Positions 33,740 through 42,312 of a DNA stretch of 50,205 bases are shown piece after piece. Below the pieces are notes generated by a model. That model was given only the letters and a program-made list of their open reading frames with translations, ran no database searches and was not told the DNA's origin. The position numbers were made by a program, and so were the translations under genes. This DNA is from Nostoc sp. UCD121 (GTDB lineage: Bacteria > Cyanobacteriota > Cyanobacteriia > Cyanobacteriales > Nostocaceae), in assembly GCF_014222285.1 (NCBI RefSeq), contig NZ_JACKZS010000033.1, positions 1 to 50,205 on the forward strand, read 5' to 3'. Position 1 is the stretch's first letter. Each line of letters opens with the position of its first letter.

Positions 33740-34615
33740 ATGACTCTATCGATCGCACATTTAGGGCCTCCCGGCACTTACGCAGAACAAGCAGCTGTTC
33801 GTTATGTCAACTGGTTGACTAAAAGTAGTGGAGTTGAAGCTACGTTATGTCCCTATCCGACTATCTCACAGTCACTACACGCCGTTGCTGATGGTCAAGC
33901 TCACCTGGCTGTTGTGCCCGTGGAAAATTCTATTGAAGGGAGTGTTACCACAACACTGGATACACTGTGGCAGTTAGACAGCTTGCGAATTCAGTTGGCT
34001 TTGGTATTACCCATTGTCCATACCTTAATTTCCTGCGCCTCTGGTTTAGATAAGATTAAAACTGTTTACTCTCACCCGCAAGCTTTGGCACAATGTCAGG
34101 GATGGTTAGAGCGATTTCTCCCGACTGTACAGATTATTCCCAGCAATTCTACAACTGAAGCACTACAGCGATTGGAGCAAGAGACAACAACAGCAGCGAT
34201 CGCTTCTAGTAGAGCAGCTCAACTCTACAACCTGCCGATACTTGCCACTGGTATTAACGACTATCCAGAAAACTGTACTCGTTTTTGGGTAGTAAGTCAG
34301 GGTGAAGCAGATGCTGGATACCAAACATCAAAAGTGCCTACTAGTCACACATCGCTAGCTTTTAGTATGCCTGCTAACACACCCGGAGCATTAGTCAAAC
34401 CTTTGCAAATCTTTGCTCAACTAGGAATTAACCTCAGCCGGATTGAATCTCGTCCGACTAAGCGATCGCTAGGCGAATATTTGTTTTTCATGGATTTAGA
34501 AGCAGATGTCAAGGAAGCACAAATGCAATCTGCTTTAGCAGAATTAACTATTCACACAGAGATTTTAAAAATTCTTGGCGCTTACAATGTTTTGCCGATC
34601 AGCGCTTTTAATTGA
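33740..34615 (+). CDS. pheA: Prephenate dehydratase
   Basis: This 291-residue monofunctional prephenate dehydratase converts prephenate to phenylpyruvate in phenylalanine synthesis. The N-terminus IAHLGPPGTYAEQAAVRY, VVPVENSIEGSVTTTLD, SHPQALAQC and the catalytic TRF motif in ENCTRFWVV (Thr180) are all present. A C-terminal ACT domain from about residue 205 includes GALVKPLQIFAQLGINLSRI and the ESRP motif of feedback inhibition by Phe. There is no chorismate mutase fusion. It is monocistronic and converges with the LON-domain gene. The ATG at 33740 is the natural start. Confidence 0.96.
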   Translation: MTLSIAHLGPPGTYAEQAAVRYVNWLTKSSGVEATLCPYPTISQSLHAVADGQAHLAVVPVENSIEGSVTTTLDTLWQLDSLRIQLALVLPIVHTLISCASGLDKIKTVYSHPQALAQCQGWLERFLPTVQIIPSNSTTEALQRLEQETTTAAIASSRAAQLYNLPILATGINDYPENCTRFWVVSQGEADAGYQTSKVPTSHTSLAFSMPANTPGALVKPLQIFAQLGINLSRIESRPTKRSLGEYLFFMDLEADVKEAQMQSALAELTIHTEILKILGAYNVLPISAFN

Positions 34616-34619
34616 GAAG

Positions 34620-34695
34620 TTAGGAGTTATCAGTTAGGCAATATAAATTATAAGTTGTCGATCTTGTATTTTTTGTTATTTTTCCTAACTCCTAA
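34620..34695. repeat. Inverted repeat between convergent pheA and LON genes
   Basis: TTAGGAGTTA at 34620-34629 is complementary to TAACTCCTAA at 34686-34695, with 56 bases between them. Both arms are GTTAGGA/TCCTAAC short-repeat units like those at 12514-12558. They may help end both transcripts. Confidence 0.6.
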
Positions 34696-34707
34696 ACTCC
34701 TCACTTC

Positions 34708-35355
34708 TCACTTTTCATTAAAGGTGTCTTTGAGAACAGCGCGAGCTGCCAAATGATTACGAGTAGAAGTTAAAATTTCTGCTTCCCGCTCTAGACGCGT
34801 TGCAGTATCTTGCATTTCTAGCAATAACTGTTGCTCTGCGGCGACACCGTAAAGATTACTTGCTACCCAATAGGATAGTTCTGTTGGTAGATCGGGCAAA
34901 TCTTCTGGCAGTTCGATATTTTGTTCGGTTAATTTACCTGATAGACGCACAACATCTCGCAGTAGTTGTTCTACTTCAGTTGACAAAGGATGCAAATCTT
35001 TAGTTGGTGGTTGGTCTTCAATCCACTCAACTAAGCCAACGCGATATGGCTTTTCACGAACATACTCTAATACACGAAATCTTTGCTGCCCTAATGTCAA
35101 CATCTTGATTCGATCATCTGGCAGCCGTTGGTGATGAACGATTTCTGCACAGCAACCAGTGTTTGCAATTGTACCTTTGACTGGATCGAACATCAAAACA
35201 CCAAACCTGCGATCACTCTCCAAAATCGTGTTCATCATGATTCGGTAGCGAAATTCAAAGATGTGTAAAGGTAATGGTCTAGTAGGAAACAGAACTACTT
35301 CGGGTAACGGGAACAGAGGTAGTTCACGAACTGCAATTTTAGAAGATGATGTCAT
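34708..35355 (-). CDS. LON peptidase substrate-binding domain protein
   Basis: This 215-residue protein consists of the N-terminal (LAN/PUA-like) domain of Lon protease alone. The opening RELPLFPLPEVVLFPTRPLPLHIFEFRYR is diagnostic. VGLVEWIEDQPP and LLRDVVRLSGKLTEQN complete the domain, and a helical end follows (LLEMQDTATRLEREAEILTS). No AAA+ or Ser-Lys peptidase domain is encoded, so it cannot be a protease by itself. Its partner is unknown; stand-alone versions are common in cyanobacteria. Convergent with pheA. Confidence 0.92.
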   Translation of the reverse strand: MTSSSKIAVRELPLFPLPEVVLFPTRPLPLHIFEFRYRIMMNTILESDRRFGVLMFDPVKGTIANTGCCAEIVHHQRLPDDRIKMLTLGQQRFRVLEYVREKPYRVGLVEWIEDQPPTKDLHPLSTEVEQLLRDVVRLSGKLTEQNIELPEDLPDLPTELSYWVASNLYGVAAEQQLLLEMQDTATRLEREAEILTSTRNHLAARAVLKDTFNEK

Positions 35356-35443
35356 TGTTACCTTGGTATAAACTTAATCTTTAAAATTTCTTTTTCTCTG
35401 CTTTTCCCGTATTTTGTCTATATTCTATCATTTGTTTCCTAGC

Positions 35444-35478
35444 TAAATAAAAGCCCTGAGATATATTTCTTCAGGGCT
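35444..35478 (-). terminator. Terminator of the str operon after rpsJ
   Basis: On the minus strand AGCCCTGA (35478-35471) pairs with TCAGGGCT (35459-35452) around an 11-base loop and is followed by TTTATTT. It lies 68 bases past the rpsJ stop and ends the rpsL-rpsG-fusA-tuf-rpsJ transcript. Confidence 0.85.
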
Positions 35479-35545
35479 GTGTAAAAATTCATACTAATGT
35501 CATATGTCATTTGTCCTTTGCTAATGACCAATGACTCATAACTAA

Positions 35546-35863
35546 TTAAAGTTTGACTTCAATATCTACGCCTGATGGTAGGTCCAATTTCATCAGGGCA
35601 TCAATAGTCTTAGAAGAAGGCTGGTAAATATCAATAATCCGGCGATGAGTACGGGTTTCAAAGTGTTCCCGTGAATCTTTATCTACGTGAGGCGATCGCA
35701 GCACACAATAGATCCGGCGTTTTGTGGGTAAAGGAATTGGGCCTATGGCTGTAGCGTTGGTGCGGTTAGCTGTATCTACAATCTTCTCGCAAGATGTATC
35801 TAATAAGCGTCGGTCAAAAGCCTGTAAGCGAATTCTAATTTTCTGCTGCTGTAGAGTTGCCAT
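35546..35863 (-). CDS. rpsJ: 30S ribosomal protein S10
   Basis: S10 is a small-subunit head protein and, as NusE, an antitermination factor. The 105-residue sequence is canonical: [41 protein letters not shown], and [20 protein letters not shown] with the C-terminal SGVDIEVKL. In many bacteria rpsJ starts the S10 operon; here it closes the str operon behind tuf, the usual cyanobacterial order. A partial terminator hairpin lies between tuf and rpsJ at 35987-36024. Confidence 0.98.
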   Translation of the reverse strand: MATLQQQKIRIRLQAFDRRLLDTSCEKIVDTANRTNATAIGPIPLPTKRRIYCVLRSPHVDKDSREHFETRTHRRIIDIYQPSSKTIDALMKLDLPSGVDIEVKL

Positions 35864-35911
35864 CTTTAATTTTCCAGGTTCTGCGTAATTAGGGGATTAT
35901 TTACAGGTTAA

Positions 35912-35961
35912 AGGTTACAGGGTAAAGGTTACAGAAAACTATTACCTGTCCCCTGTAACCT
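35912..35961. repeat. Inverted repeat in the tuf-rpsJ spacer
   Basis: AGGTTACAGGG at 35912-35922 pairs perfectly with CCCTGTAACCT at 35951-35961. A second AGGTTACAG copy at 35926-35934 could replace the left arm, so two alternative hairpins are possible. This is a short-repeat expansion in the spacer upstream of rpsJ. Confidence 0.6.
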
Positions 35962-35986
35962 ATTACCTTATTTATAGAGGGAAGAG

Positions 35987-36024
35987 AAAGGAGCAGAGAG
36001 GAATCATACCATCTCTGCTCCTTT
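35987..36024 (-). terminator. Attenuating hairpin between tuf and rpsJ
   Basis: On the minus strand AAAGGAGCAGAGA pairs perfectly with TCTCTGCTCCTTT (13 pairs, 12-base loop), starting 19 bases after the tuf stop, followed by CTCTTCC. The T-tract is interrupted, so partial termination is likely. It would let tuf accumulate more transcript than rpsJ. Confidence 0.7.
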
Positions 36025-36042
36025 GTTCTGAGCAAAAAGGTG

Positions 36043-37272
36043 CTACTTGATAATTTTGGAGACGACACCAGCACCGATGGTACGTCCACCTTCGCGGATA
36101 GCGAAGCGCATTCCTTGTTCAATCGCGATCGCGTTGATCAATTCTACTGTCATCTTGATGCGATCGCCTGGCATCACCATTTCTACTTCTTTGCCTTCAT
36201 CGGAGGTGTAGGCTTTGATGGTACCAGTTACATCAGTTGTCCGCACGTAGAACTGTGGACGGTAGCCAGCGAAAAATGGAGTCTTACGACCACCTTCTTT
36301 TTCTGTTAAGACATAAACCTCACCTTCGAATTCATTGTGAGGTTTAATCGAACCAGGTTTGGCGATGACCATACCCCGTTCAATATCAGCCTTCTGGATA
36401 CCCCGGAGTAGTACGCCAGCGTTATCCCCAGCCATACCTTGGTCGAGACTCTTCTTGAACATCTCAATCCCAGTTACGGTAGTGGCGCGAGTATCTCTGA
36501 TACCCACTAGTTCAACGTTATCGCCAACTTTGACTACACCCCGCTCAATCCGACCGGTGGCGACAGTACCACGACCTGTAATTGAGAACACGTCTTCTAC
36601 AGCCATCAGGAAGGGTTTATCAACATCCCGCTCAGGAGTGGGGATGTAAGAATCTACAGCATCCATCAATTCGTAGATTTTGTCTACCCAAGGATTTTCA
36701 CCGCGTTGGGTCTTAGGATTTTTGGTCATTGCTTCTAGAGCTTGCAGACCAGATCCTTTGATAATGGGGATGTCGTCACCAGGGAAATCGTAGCTGGAAA
36801 GCAGTTCTCTCAGTTCTAGTTCTACTAGTTCCAAGAGTTCTGGGTCATCCATCAAATCTTCTTTGTTCAAGAAGACAACTAGACTGGGAACGCCTACCTG
36901 TTTTGCTAACAGGATGTGTTCGCGGGTTTGGGGCATAGGGCCATCGGTAGCAGCAACTACGAGGATACCTCCGTCCATTTGGGCAGCACCGGTGATCATG
37001 TTCTTCACATAGTCAGCGTGTCCTGGACAGTCTACGTGAGCATAGTGCCGACTTGCAGTCTCATACTCTACGTGAGCGGTATTAATGGTAATACCCCGTG
37101 CCTTTTCTTCTGGGGCATTATCAATTTGGTCGTAGCCCTTAGCTACAGCCTGACCCATAGCTGCCAAGGTCATGGTAATGGCTGCTGTCAAGGTAGTTTT
37201 ACCGTGGTCAACGTGGCCAACTGTACCGATATTGATGTGGGGCTTATTTCTTTCAAACTTTGCGCGTGCCAT
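36043..37272 (-). CDS. tuf: Translation elongation factor Tu
   Basis: EF-Tu delivers aminoacyl-tRNA to the ribosome as a GTPase. The 409-residue protein has the P-loop GHVDHGKTT, effector region [29 protein letters not shown] and the conserved SGLQALEAM. The second and third beta-barrel domains are complete ([41 protein letters not shown]). The length matches cyanobacterial and plastid EF-Tu. It lies 23 bases downstream of fusA in the str operon. Confidence 0.99.
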   Translation of the reverse strand: MARAKFERNKPHINIGTVGHVDHGKTTLTAAITMTLAAMGQAVAKGYDQIDNAPEEKARGITINTAHVEYETASRHYAHVDCPGHADYVKNMITGAAQMDGGILVVAATDGPMPQTREHILLAKQVGVPSLVVFLNKEDLMDDPELLELVELELRELLSSYDFPGDDIPIIKGSGLQALEAMTKNPKTQRGENPWVDKIYELMDAVDSYIPTPERDVDKPFLMAVEDVFSITGRGTVATGRIERGVVKVGDNVELVGIRDTRATTVTGIEMFKKSLDQGMAGDNAGVLLRGIQKADIERGMVIAKPGSIKPHNEFEGEVYVLTEKEGGRKTPFFAGYRPQFYVRTTDVTGTIKAYTSDEGKEVEMVMPGDRIKMTVELINAIAIEQGMRFAIREGGRTIGAGVVSKIIK

Positions 37273-37295
37273 GAATGCTCATTTCCTTATTTTAA

Positions 37296-39374
37296 CTAAG
37301 CGTTCCCTTTGCTTTTTGCAATGATAGTTTCAGCTACGCTGCGAGGCACCTCTTCGTAGTGGCTGAACTCCATCGTGAAGGTACCCCGACCTTGCGTTTT
37401 TGACCGGATATCAGTGGCGTAGCCAAACATACTCGCCAGTGGAACTTTGGATGTTACCTTAGCGAGTCCCTTTTCGGTGCTTTGGCTTTCAATCTGCCCT
37501 CGGCGGGTGTTGAGGTCGCCAATGACGTTCCCCATATAGTCTTCAGGAACTTCAACTTCAACTTTCATCATAGGCTCTAAGATGACTGGTGAAGCTTTCA
37601 GCACAGCTTCTTTCATCGCCATTGAGCCAGCGATTTTGAAAGCCATTTCTGAAGAGTCTACATCGTGGTATGACCCATCAATTAGCGTCGCTTTAACGTC
37701 AATCAATGGATATCCAGCTAGAACACCGGATTCACAGCTTTCTTTCATCCCTTGTTCTGCGGGGCCAACGTACTCTTTAGGTACTGTACCGCCAGCAATT
37801 TTGGAAACGAATTCAAAGCCAGTACCGGGTTCTCCAGGCTCCAAATTGATCACAACGTGACCGTATTGACCTTTACCACCACTTTGGCGGATGAATTTGC
37901 CTTCAACTTTGTTCACAGCTTTCCGAATTGTTTCTCGGTAAGCTACTTGTGGCGCACCTACATTCGCTTCCACCTTGAATTCTCGTAACATCCGGTCTAC
38001 TAGAATTTCTAGGTGTAGCTCTCCCATTCCCGCGATCACGGTCTGGTTTGTTTCGGGATCGACGCGAACACGAAAGGTTGGATCTTCTTCTGAGAGAGAT
38101 TGCAGAGCTTTGGACAATTTGTCCATATCGTTCTTGGTTTTGGGTTCAACCGCCACCGAGATCACAGGCTCAGGAATGAATAGAGATTCCAGAATTACTG
38201 GCGATCCATCATCACAGAGCGTGTCACCTGTTAAGGTGTCTTTCAAACCCAGAGCTGCTCCCAAATCACCTGCTCGCAGTTCATCGACATCTTGCCGATC
38301 ATCTGCTTTCATGAGAACTAAGCGGGAAATCCGTTCTTTTTTATTCTTACTAGCGTTGAGAACGTAGCTGCCCTTTTTCAGGACACCAGAATAAACGCGA
38401 ACAAATGTCAGGCGACCGTAAGGGTCAGCCATAATTTTGAATGCCAGAGCTGCTAGGGGTTCATTGTCATCAGCCCGTCGCTCAATAGTATCGCCATTCG
38501 GCAGTAAGCCTTGAATTGGCGGTACTTCACTTGGCGCTGGCAGGTAATCTACAACGGCATCCAGCATCAACTGCACGCCTTTGTTTTTGAATGCTGAACC
38601 GCAAAGTACTGGTACAATTGTCCCCGCAATTGTGCCTTTACGCAGAGCAGTCCTAATTTCCTGTTCTGTAAGTTCTTCGCCCTCGAAGTACTTAGCCATC
38701 AGAGCATCATCGGTTTCTGCCGCAGCTTCTATGAGCTTAGTGCGGAATTCGTCTACCTGCGCTTGCAATTCTTCCGGGATATCGGTTTCCTGGATATCGG
38801 TTCCTTGGTCGTTGGCGTAAATATACGCACGTTGCCCTACTAGGTCAACGATGCCTTGGAAATCATTTTCACTACCAATTGGTAGTTGAATAGCAATCGC
38901 ATTCGCCCGCAGGCGATCACGGATTTGCTCGTGAACTTTATAAAAGTTCGCTCCGGTGCGATCCATCTTATTGATAAAGGCTATCCGAGGAACTTTGTAG
39001 CGTTCTGCTTGTCGCCACACTGTCTCAGACTGCGGTTGCACGCCGCCCACAGAACAAAATACTGCGATTACCCCATCCAACACGCGCATGGAACGCTCAA
39101 CTTCAATTGTGAAGTCTACGTGACCCGGAGTATCGATAATGTTAATTTGATGATCTTTCCAACTGGTACTAATAGCAGCAGCAGTAATGGTTATTCCCCG
39201 CTCCCGCTCTTGCTCCATCCAGTCTGTGACAGCAGTTCCTTCATGAACTTCGCCAATTTTATGAATTATCCCAGAGTAAAATAATATTCTCTCTGTTGTT
39301 GTTGTTTTGCCCGCATCTATATGCGCCGCAATACCAATGTTGCGTACTTTCTCTAGCGGGATCGTGCGTGCCAC
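37296..39374 (-). CDS. fusA: Translation elongation factor G
   Basis: EF-G drives tRNA-mRNA translocation. The 692-residue protein has [15 protein letters not shown], the switch I region [25 protein letters not shown] and NKMDR, with domains II to V intact ([37 protein letters not shown]). The ATG at 39374 is preceded by a GGAGGTAGC ribosome site. It lies between rpsG and tuf in the str operon. The standard length suggests the housekeeping EF-G. Confidence 0.99.
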   Translation of the reverse strand: MARTIPLEKVRNIGIAAHIDAGKTTTTERILFYSGIIHKIGEVHEGTAVTDWMEQERERGITITAAAISTSWKDHQINIIDTPGHVDFTIEVERSMRVLDGVIAVFCSVGGVQPQSETVWRQAERYKVPRIAFINKMDRTGANFYKVHEQIRDRLRANAIAIQLPIGSENDFQGIVDLVGQRAYIYANDQGTDIQETDIPEELQAQVDEFRTKLIEAAAETDDALMAKYFEGEELTEQEIRTALRKGTIAGTIVPVLCGSAFKNKGVQLMLDAVVDYLPAPSEVPPIQGLLPNGDTIERRADDNEPLAALAFKIMADPYGRLTFVRVYSGVLKKGSYVLNASKNKKERISRLVLMKADDRQDVDELRAGDLGAALGLKDTLTGDTLCDDGSPVILESLFIPEPVISVAVEPKTKNDMDKLSKALQSLSEEDPTFRVRVDPETNQTVIAGMGELHLEILVDRMLREFKVEANVGAPQVAYRETIRKAVNKVEGKFIRQSGGKGQYGHVVINLEPGEPGTGFEFVSKIAGGTVPKEYVGPAEQGMKESCESGVLAGYPLIDVKATLIDGSYHDVDSSEMAFKIAGSMAMKEAVLKASPVILEPMMKVEVEVPEDYMGNVIGDLNTRRGQIESQSTEKGLAKVTSKVPLASMFGYATDIRSKTQGRGTFTMEFSHYEEVPRSVAETIIAKSKGNA

Positions 39375-39512
39375 AGCTACCTCCTATAGTTTTTGCCTCA
39401 TGATATCTTGTATATTACTCTTTGTTAAGATTCTATACTTTTACGGAAAACCGTCTTCTTTTTGTAAATCCACGATATACCGCTTCGGCAAGGCGATATA
39501 TCGCTTTTCTAC

Positions 39513-39983
39513 TTAATAACGATAGTGGGCAAATGCTTTGTTAGCTTCCGCCATCCGGTGCGTTTCTTCGCGTTTCCGAATCGCATTGCCAGTTTCGTTA
39601 GCAGCATCCATTAACTCATTTGCCAATTTGCTTGCCATTGTCCGGCCTGGTCTAGACCGGGAATATTGCACTAACCAACGCAATGCTAAGGTAGTGCCCC
39701 GTTCTGAACGCACTTCCATTGGTACTTGGTAGGTTGCTCCACCTACTCGTCTAGCTTTCACCTCTACTAAAGGTGTGGCATTTCGCACTGCTCTTTCAAA
39801 GGTTTCTAAAGCACCATTTCCAGTGCGTTCCTCAATAGTTTTCAATGCTTCATAAACAATTCGTGCGGCAAGTGATTTCTTGCCATGACGCATGATCCGC
39901 CTGATAATCATGCTCACAAGGCGACTGTTATATACAGAGTCAGACGGAACTGGGCGCCTTTGAATAACACCACGACGAGACAT
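39513..39983 (-). CDS. rpsG: 30S ribosomal protein S7
   Basis: S7 nucleates assembly of the small-subunit head by binding the 3' domain of 16S rRNA. The 156-residue sequence is canonical: [20 protein letters not shown] at the start, [20 protein letters not shown], and the end [20 protein letters not shown]. It is separated from rpsL by an unusually long 527-base spacer and from fusA by 138 bases, yet all are on one strand in str operon order. Confidence 0.99.
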   Translation of the reverse strand: MSRRGVIQRRPVPSDSVYNSRLVSMIIRRIMRHGKKSLAARIVYEALKTIEERTGNGALETFERAVRNATPLVEVKARRVGGATYQVPMEVRSERGTTLALRWLVQYSRSRPGRTMASKLANELMDAANETGNAIRKREETHRMAEANKAFAHYRY

Positions 39984-40510
39984 ACTTCACCTTTAATTCG
40001 GAATTGGCAACGAAATTATATGCTATCAGACACCGGAAACTAAAAGCTGTGGAACCCAACCCTCAGACTTTTTCAATTTTGTTTTCGACTGTTGCAGCAA
40101 GGCTGACCTATTGATTGCCAATTTTGGATTAGAGTTTTTGGTAGACGTTCCGACCACAAGGATTGGAAAAAATCAAAAGTCTGTAAGCCTCATCCCCTTG
40201 TGGGTTCGACCAATCCAAAATTGCAAATCTAAAATCTAAAATTCATTGACTTGCTACCTGCAACTAAATACTTAAGGTGACAAGATTCTAAACCTTAATG
40301 TCCAGATTAGAATTCTGCTGTGGGTTACAGCATTCTCCTCAGAACTTCTACACTTGCTCGCTTAGTGTAGGTGTAGCTTGCTTGATTTTTTTTAACAGAC
40401 TGAGCAGCTTTCATAACTGCTCTTAGAACACAGACCCTGATAGTTTTTTGTCCTTGGGCGCTTCGTAAGATAGACGATTAACCGTGTTGGGTGCGATTAA
40501 TCGCCTAATC
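39984..40510 (-). other. Long rpsL-rpsG spacer with a large imperfect hairpin
   Basis: CAATTTTGGATT at 40119-40130 pairs perfectly with AATCCAAAATTG at 40212-40223, and inside it CCACAAGG (40154-40161) pairs with CCTTGTGG (40196-40203). Together they make a hairpin of about 105 bases. A second stem TACACTT...AGTGTAGG lies near 40350-40370. AAATCTAAAATCTAAAATTC near 40226 is a short tandem repeat. No gene is present. It could hold an extra promoter, an attenuator or a processing site within the str operon. Confidence 0.5.
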
Positions 40511-40894
40511 CTATTTTTTCGCTTCTTTTGGACGCTTGGTTCCATACTTGGAACGCCCTTGTTTACGGTCTTTAACTCCGGCTGTATCTAGGGTGCCACG
40601 GATAATGTGGTATCTCACGCCTGGTAGATCCTTAACCCGACCACCACGAATCATCACAACTGAGTGTTCTTGTAAGTTGTGACCAATACCTGGAATGTAA
40701 GCTGTAACTTCAAATCCAGATGTCAGTCTGACTCTTGCTACTTTGCGTAGAGCTGAGTTAGGCTTCTTGGGTGTGGTCGTGTATACTCTGGTACAAACTC
40801 CCCGACGTTGAGGGCATTGTTTCAGAGCCGGGGACTTGGTTTTCTGACGCGCTTGCTCGCGCTCATTACGTATTAGCTGCTGTATTGTTGGCAT
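40511..40894 (-). CDS. rpsL: 30S ribosomal protein S12
   Basis: S12 sits at the decoding centre and sets accuracy. The 127-residue protein shows [40 protein letters not shown] and [29 protein letters not shown] carries the Lys43-equivalent associated with streptomycin response, here the usual Lys. [11 protein letters not shown] and [13 protein letters not shown] are intact. It is the first gene of the str operon. The promoter should lie in 40895-41020. Confidence 0.99.
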   Translation of the reverse strand: MPTIQQLIRNEREQARQKTKSPALKQCPQRRGVCTRVYTTTPKKPNSALRKVARVRLTSGFEVTAYIPGIGHNLQEHSVVMIRGGRVKDLPGVRYHIIRGTLDTAGVKDRKQGRSKYGTKRPKEAKK

Positions 40895-41020
40895 GAGTTA
40901 CAGCGCGTAAAGCTGCTTATATGTCTAAGTTTTAACAAATCCTGATTATATCGTTTTTTAGTGTTTTATGTCAATTGTAATTTTTCCTTTGTTATTAGCA
41001 AATGATCGCTAATTTAAGGA

Positions 41021-41350
41021 CTATTGATTGCTTGTCAAAAAAGAATTGCCACAGCCACAGGTTGCGATCGCTTGGGGATTGTGGAAACGAAAACCACCAC
41101 CCATTAAGTCTTCCGAATAATCTACCCTCAAATTGTTGAGGTAATTTAAGCTTGTAGCATCTATGACTACTTGAATTTCGTCCAAGTTGAAAACCTGGTC
41201 GCCAACTTTTATCGTTTCATCAAAGGACATATCATAAAATAACCCAGAACAGCCACCTGGTTTTACTGACAATCGAAACAAGACATTTGGCTGCTGCTTA
41301 GACTTTATTCGCCCAATTTCACTCGCGGCTGCTTGACTCAGATGAATCAT
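41021..41350 (-). CDS. A-type iron-sulfur cluster assembly protein (IscA/SufA family)
   Basis: This A-type carrier protein is about 109 residues from the ATG at 41350 (MIHLSQAAASEIGRIKS). A TTG at 41368 would add six residues. The three cluster/iron-ligand cysteines are present as LSVKPGGCSGLFYDM and, near the C-terminus, IATCGCGNSF. FRLSVKPGGCSG and the D-G/YSEDLMGGGFRFHNP stretch are family hallmarks. It acts in delivering or holding [2Fe-2S]/[4Fe-4S] clusters or iron. It is separate from suf or nif clusters, as often in cyanobacteria. It is likely monocistronic. Confidence 0.93.
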   Translation of the reverse strand: MIHLSQAAASEIGRIKSKQQPNVLFRLSVKPGGCSGLFYDMSFDETIKVGDQVFNLDEIQVVIDATSLNYLNNLRVDYSEDLMGGGFRFHNPQAIATCGCGNSFLTSNQ

Positions 41351-41470
41351 GGAAGTCGTTTTTTGCAATTGAATACCCCATGTTCATTTTACAGACAGAT
41401 GGGTTAACTCTCGCTTCCCGAAAATTCCAAATTACCGAAGCCATGAGCATGATCGCTATTACTACATTTA

Positions 41471-41513
41471 TAACACAAAAAACTTCAGTCCCCACCTTAA
41501 CTAGGTAGGGACT
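41471..41513 (-). terminator. Terminator of the cupin gene
   Basis: On the minus strand AGTCCCTACCT (41513-41503) pairs with AGGTGGGGACT (41497-41487), with one mismatch, around a 5-base loop. It is followed by GAAGTTTTTTGTG. It lies 65 bases past the cupin gene stop. Confidence 0.8.
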
Positions 41514-41577
41514 TCTAGGGTGCAGTGGTTCGCAAAGACGATTGGCACAAAATGTATTCAGTTTTTAGATTAGAGCT

Positions 41578-41997
41578 TTAGTCCTTAGTTCGGGCATAGT
41601 CATCTTGGTAGCGGATAATGTCGTCCTCTCCCAAGTATTCGCCATTTTGCACTTCAATTAACACTAAGGTAATCACGCCAGGATTTTCTAAACGATGAGA
41701 TGTACATTGAGGTACATAAGTTGACTCATTATTGCTCAGTAATACTTCTTTCTCGCCACAAGTTACCCTAGCTGTACCTGAGACAACAATCCAGTGTTCG
41801 CTGCGGTGGTGGTGCATCTGTAAACTGAGGCGATGTCCGGGTTTAACTTCGATGCGCTTGATTTTGTATCCGCGCCCTTCTTCCAAAACTGTAAAAGCAC
41901 CCCAAGGACGTAACTCAGTTGCAGCAACACCTCTGGAAGTGATAGTTGAAGGTAGGTGTAGAGTGTCAGTCTGTGTAGTTTCTTGATATCGAGCCAT
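41578..41997 (-). CDS. Cupin protein, mannose-6-phosphate isomerase type II C-terminal domain
   Basis: This 139-residue single cupin corresponds to the C-terminal isomerase part of bifunctional mannose-1-phosphate guanylyltransferase/mannose-6-phosphate isomerases. RPWGAFTVLEEGRGYKIKRI and VKPGHRLSLQMHHHRSEHW, with the metal-binding His cluster, are diagnostic. VSGTARVTCGEKE and STYVPQCTSHRLENPG complete the barrel. The frame extends to 42018, but the ATG at 41997 has GAGG upstream. The guanylyltransferase domain is absent, so it either acts alone as a phosphomannose isomerase or complements a separate enzyme. Sugar nucleotide or exopolysaccharide synthesis is the likely setting. Confidence 0.9.
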   Translation of the reverse strand: MARYQETTQTDTLHLPSTITSRGVAATELRPWGAFTVLEEGRGYKIKRIEVKPGHRLSLQMHHHRSEHWIVVSGTARVTCGEKEVLLSNNESTYVPQCTSHRLENPGVITLVLIEVQNGEYLGEDDIIRYQDDYARTKD

Positions 41998-42312
41998 AAT
42001 TACCTCATTTGAAGACATAACAAACCGTCTGTACTCTTAACTATTGATAAAAAATCTGGCGCTATGTTCCAACGTTGAAAATCAGCAATTTTTTCGCACC
42101 TTGATAAACATAACAAAATCAAACCTGACGGTGTAAAGTATCACTATTAAAACTCTTAGGTTTACACTAAGTCTTCATCAAGCAAAGCGGCAGCTTGTTC
42201 TAAACTTTAAAAAAAGATGGAGAATTGGGAATTGGGAATTAGAAAGAGGCGGGGTGCTGCTCATGCTGGGGACAAAACTCTTTTCCCTTACTCCCTATTC
42301 CTTAATCCCTGA

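Noticed and set aside
36040..39284. Several long plus-strand frames opposite tuf and fusA
   Set aside because: They are complements of highly conserved, codon-biased genes; such shadow frames are expected there.
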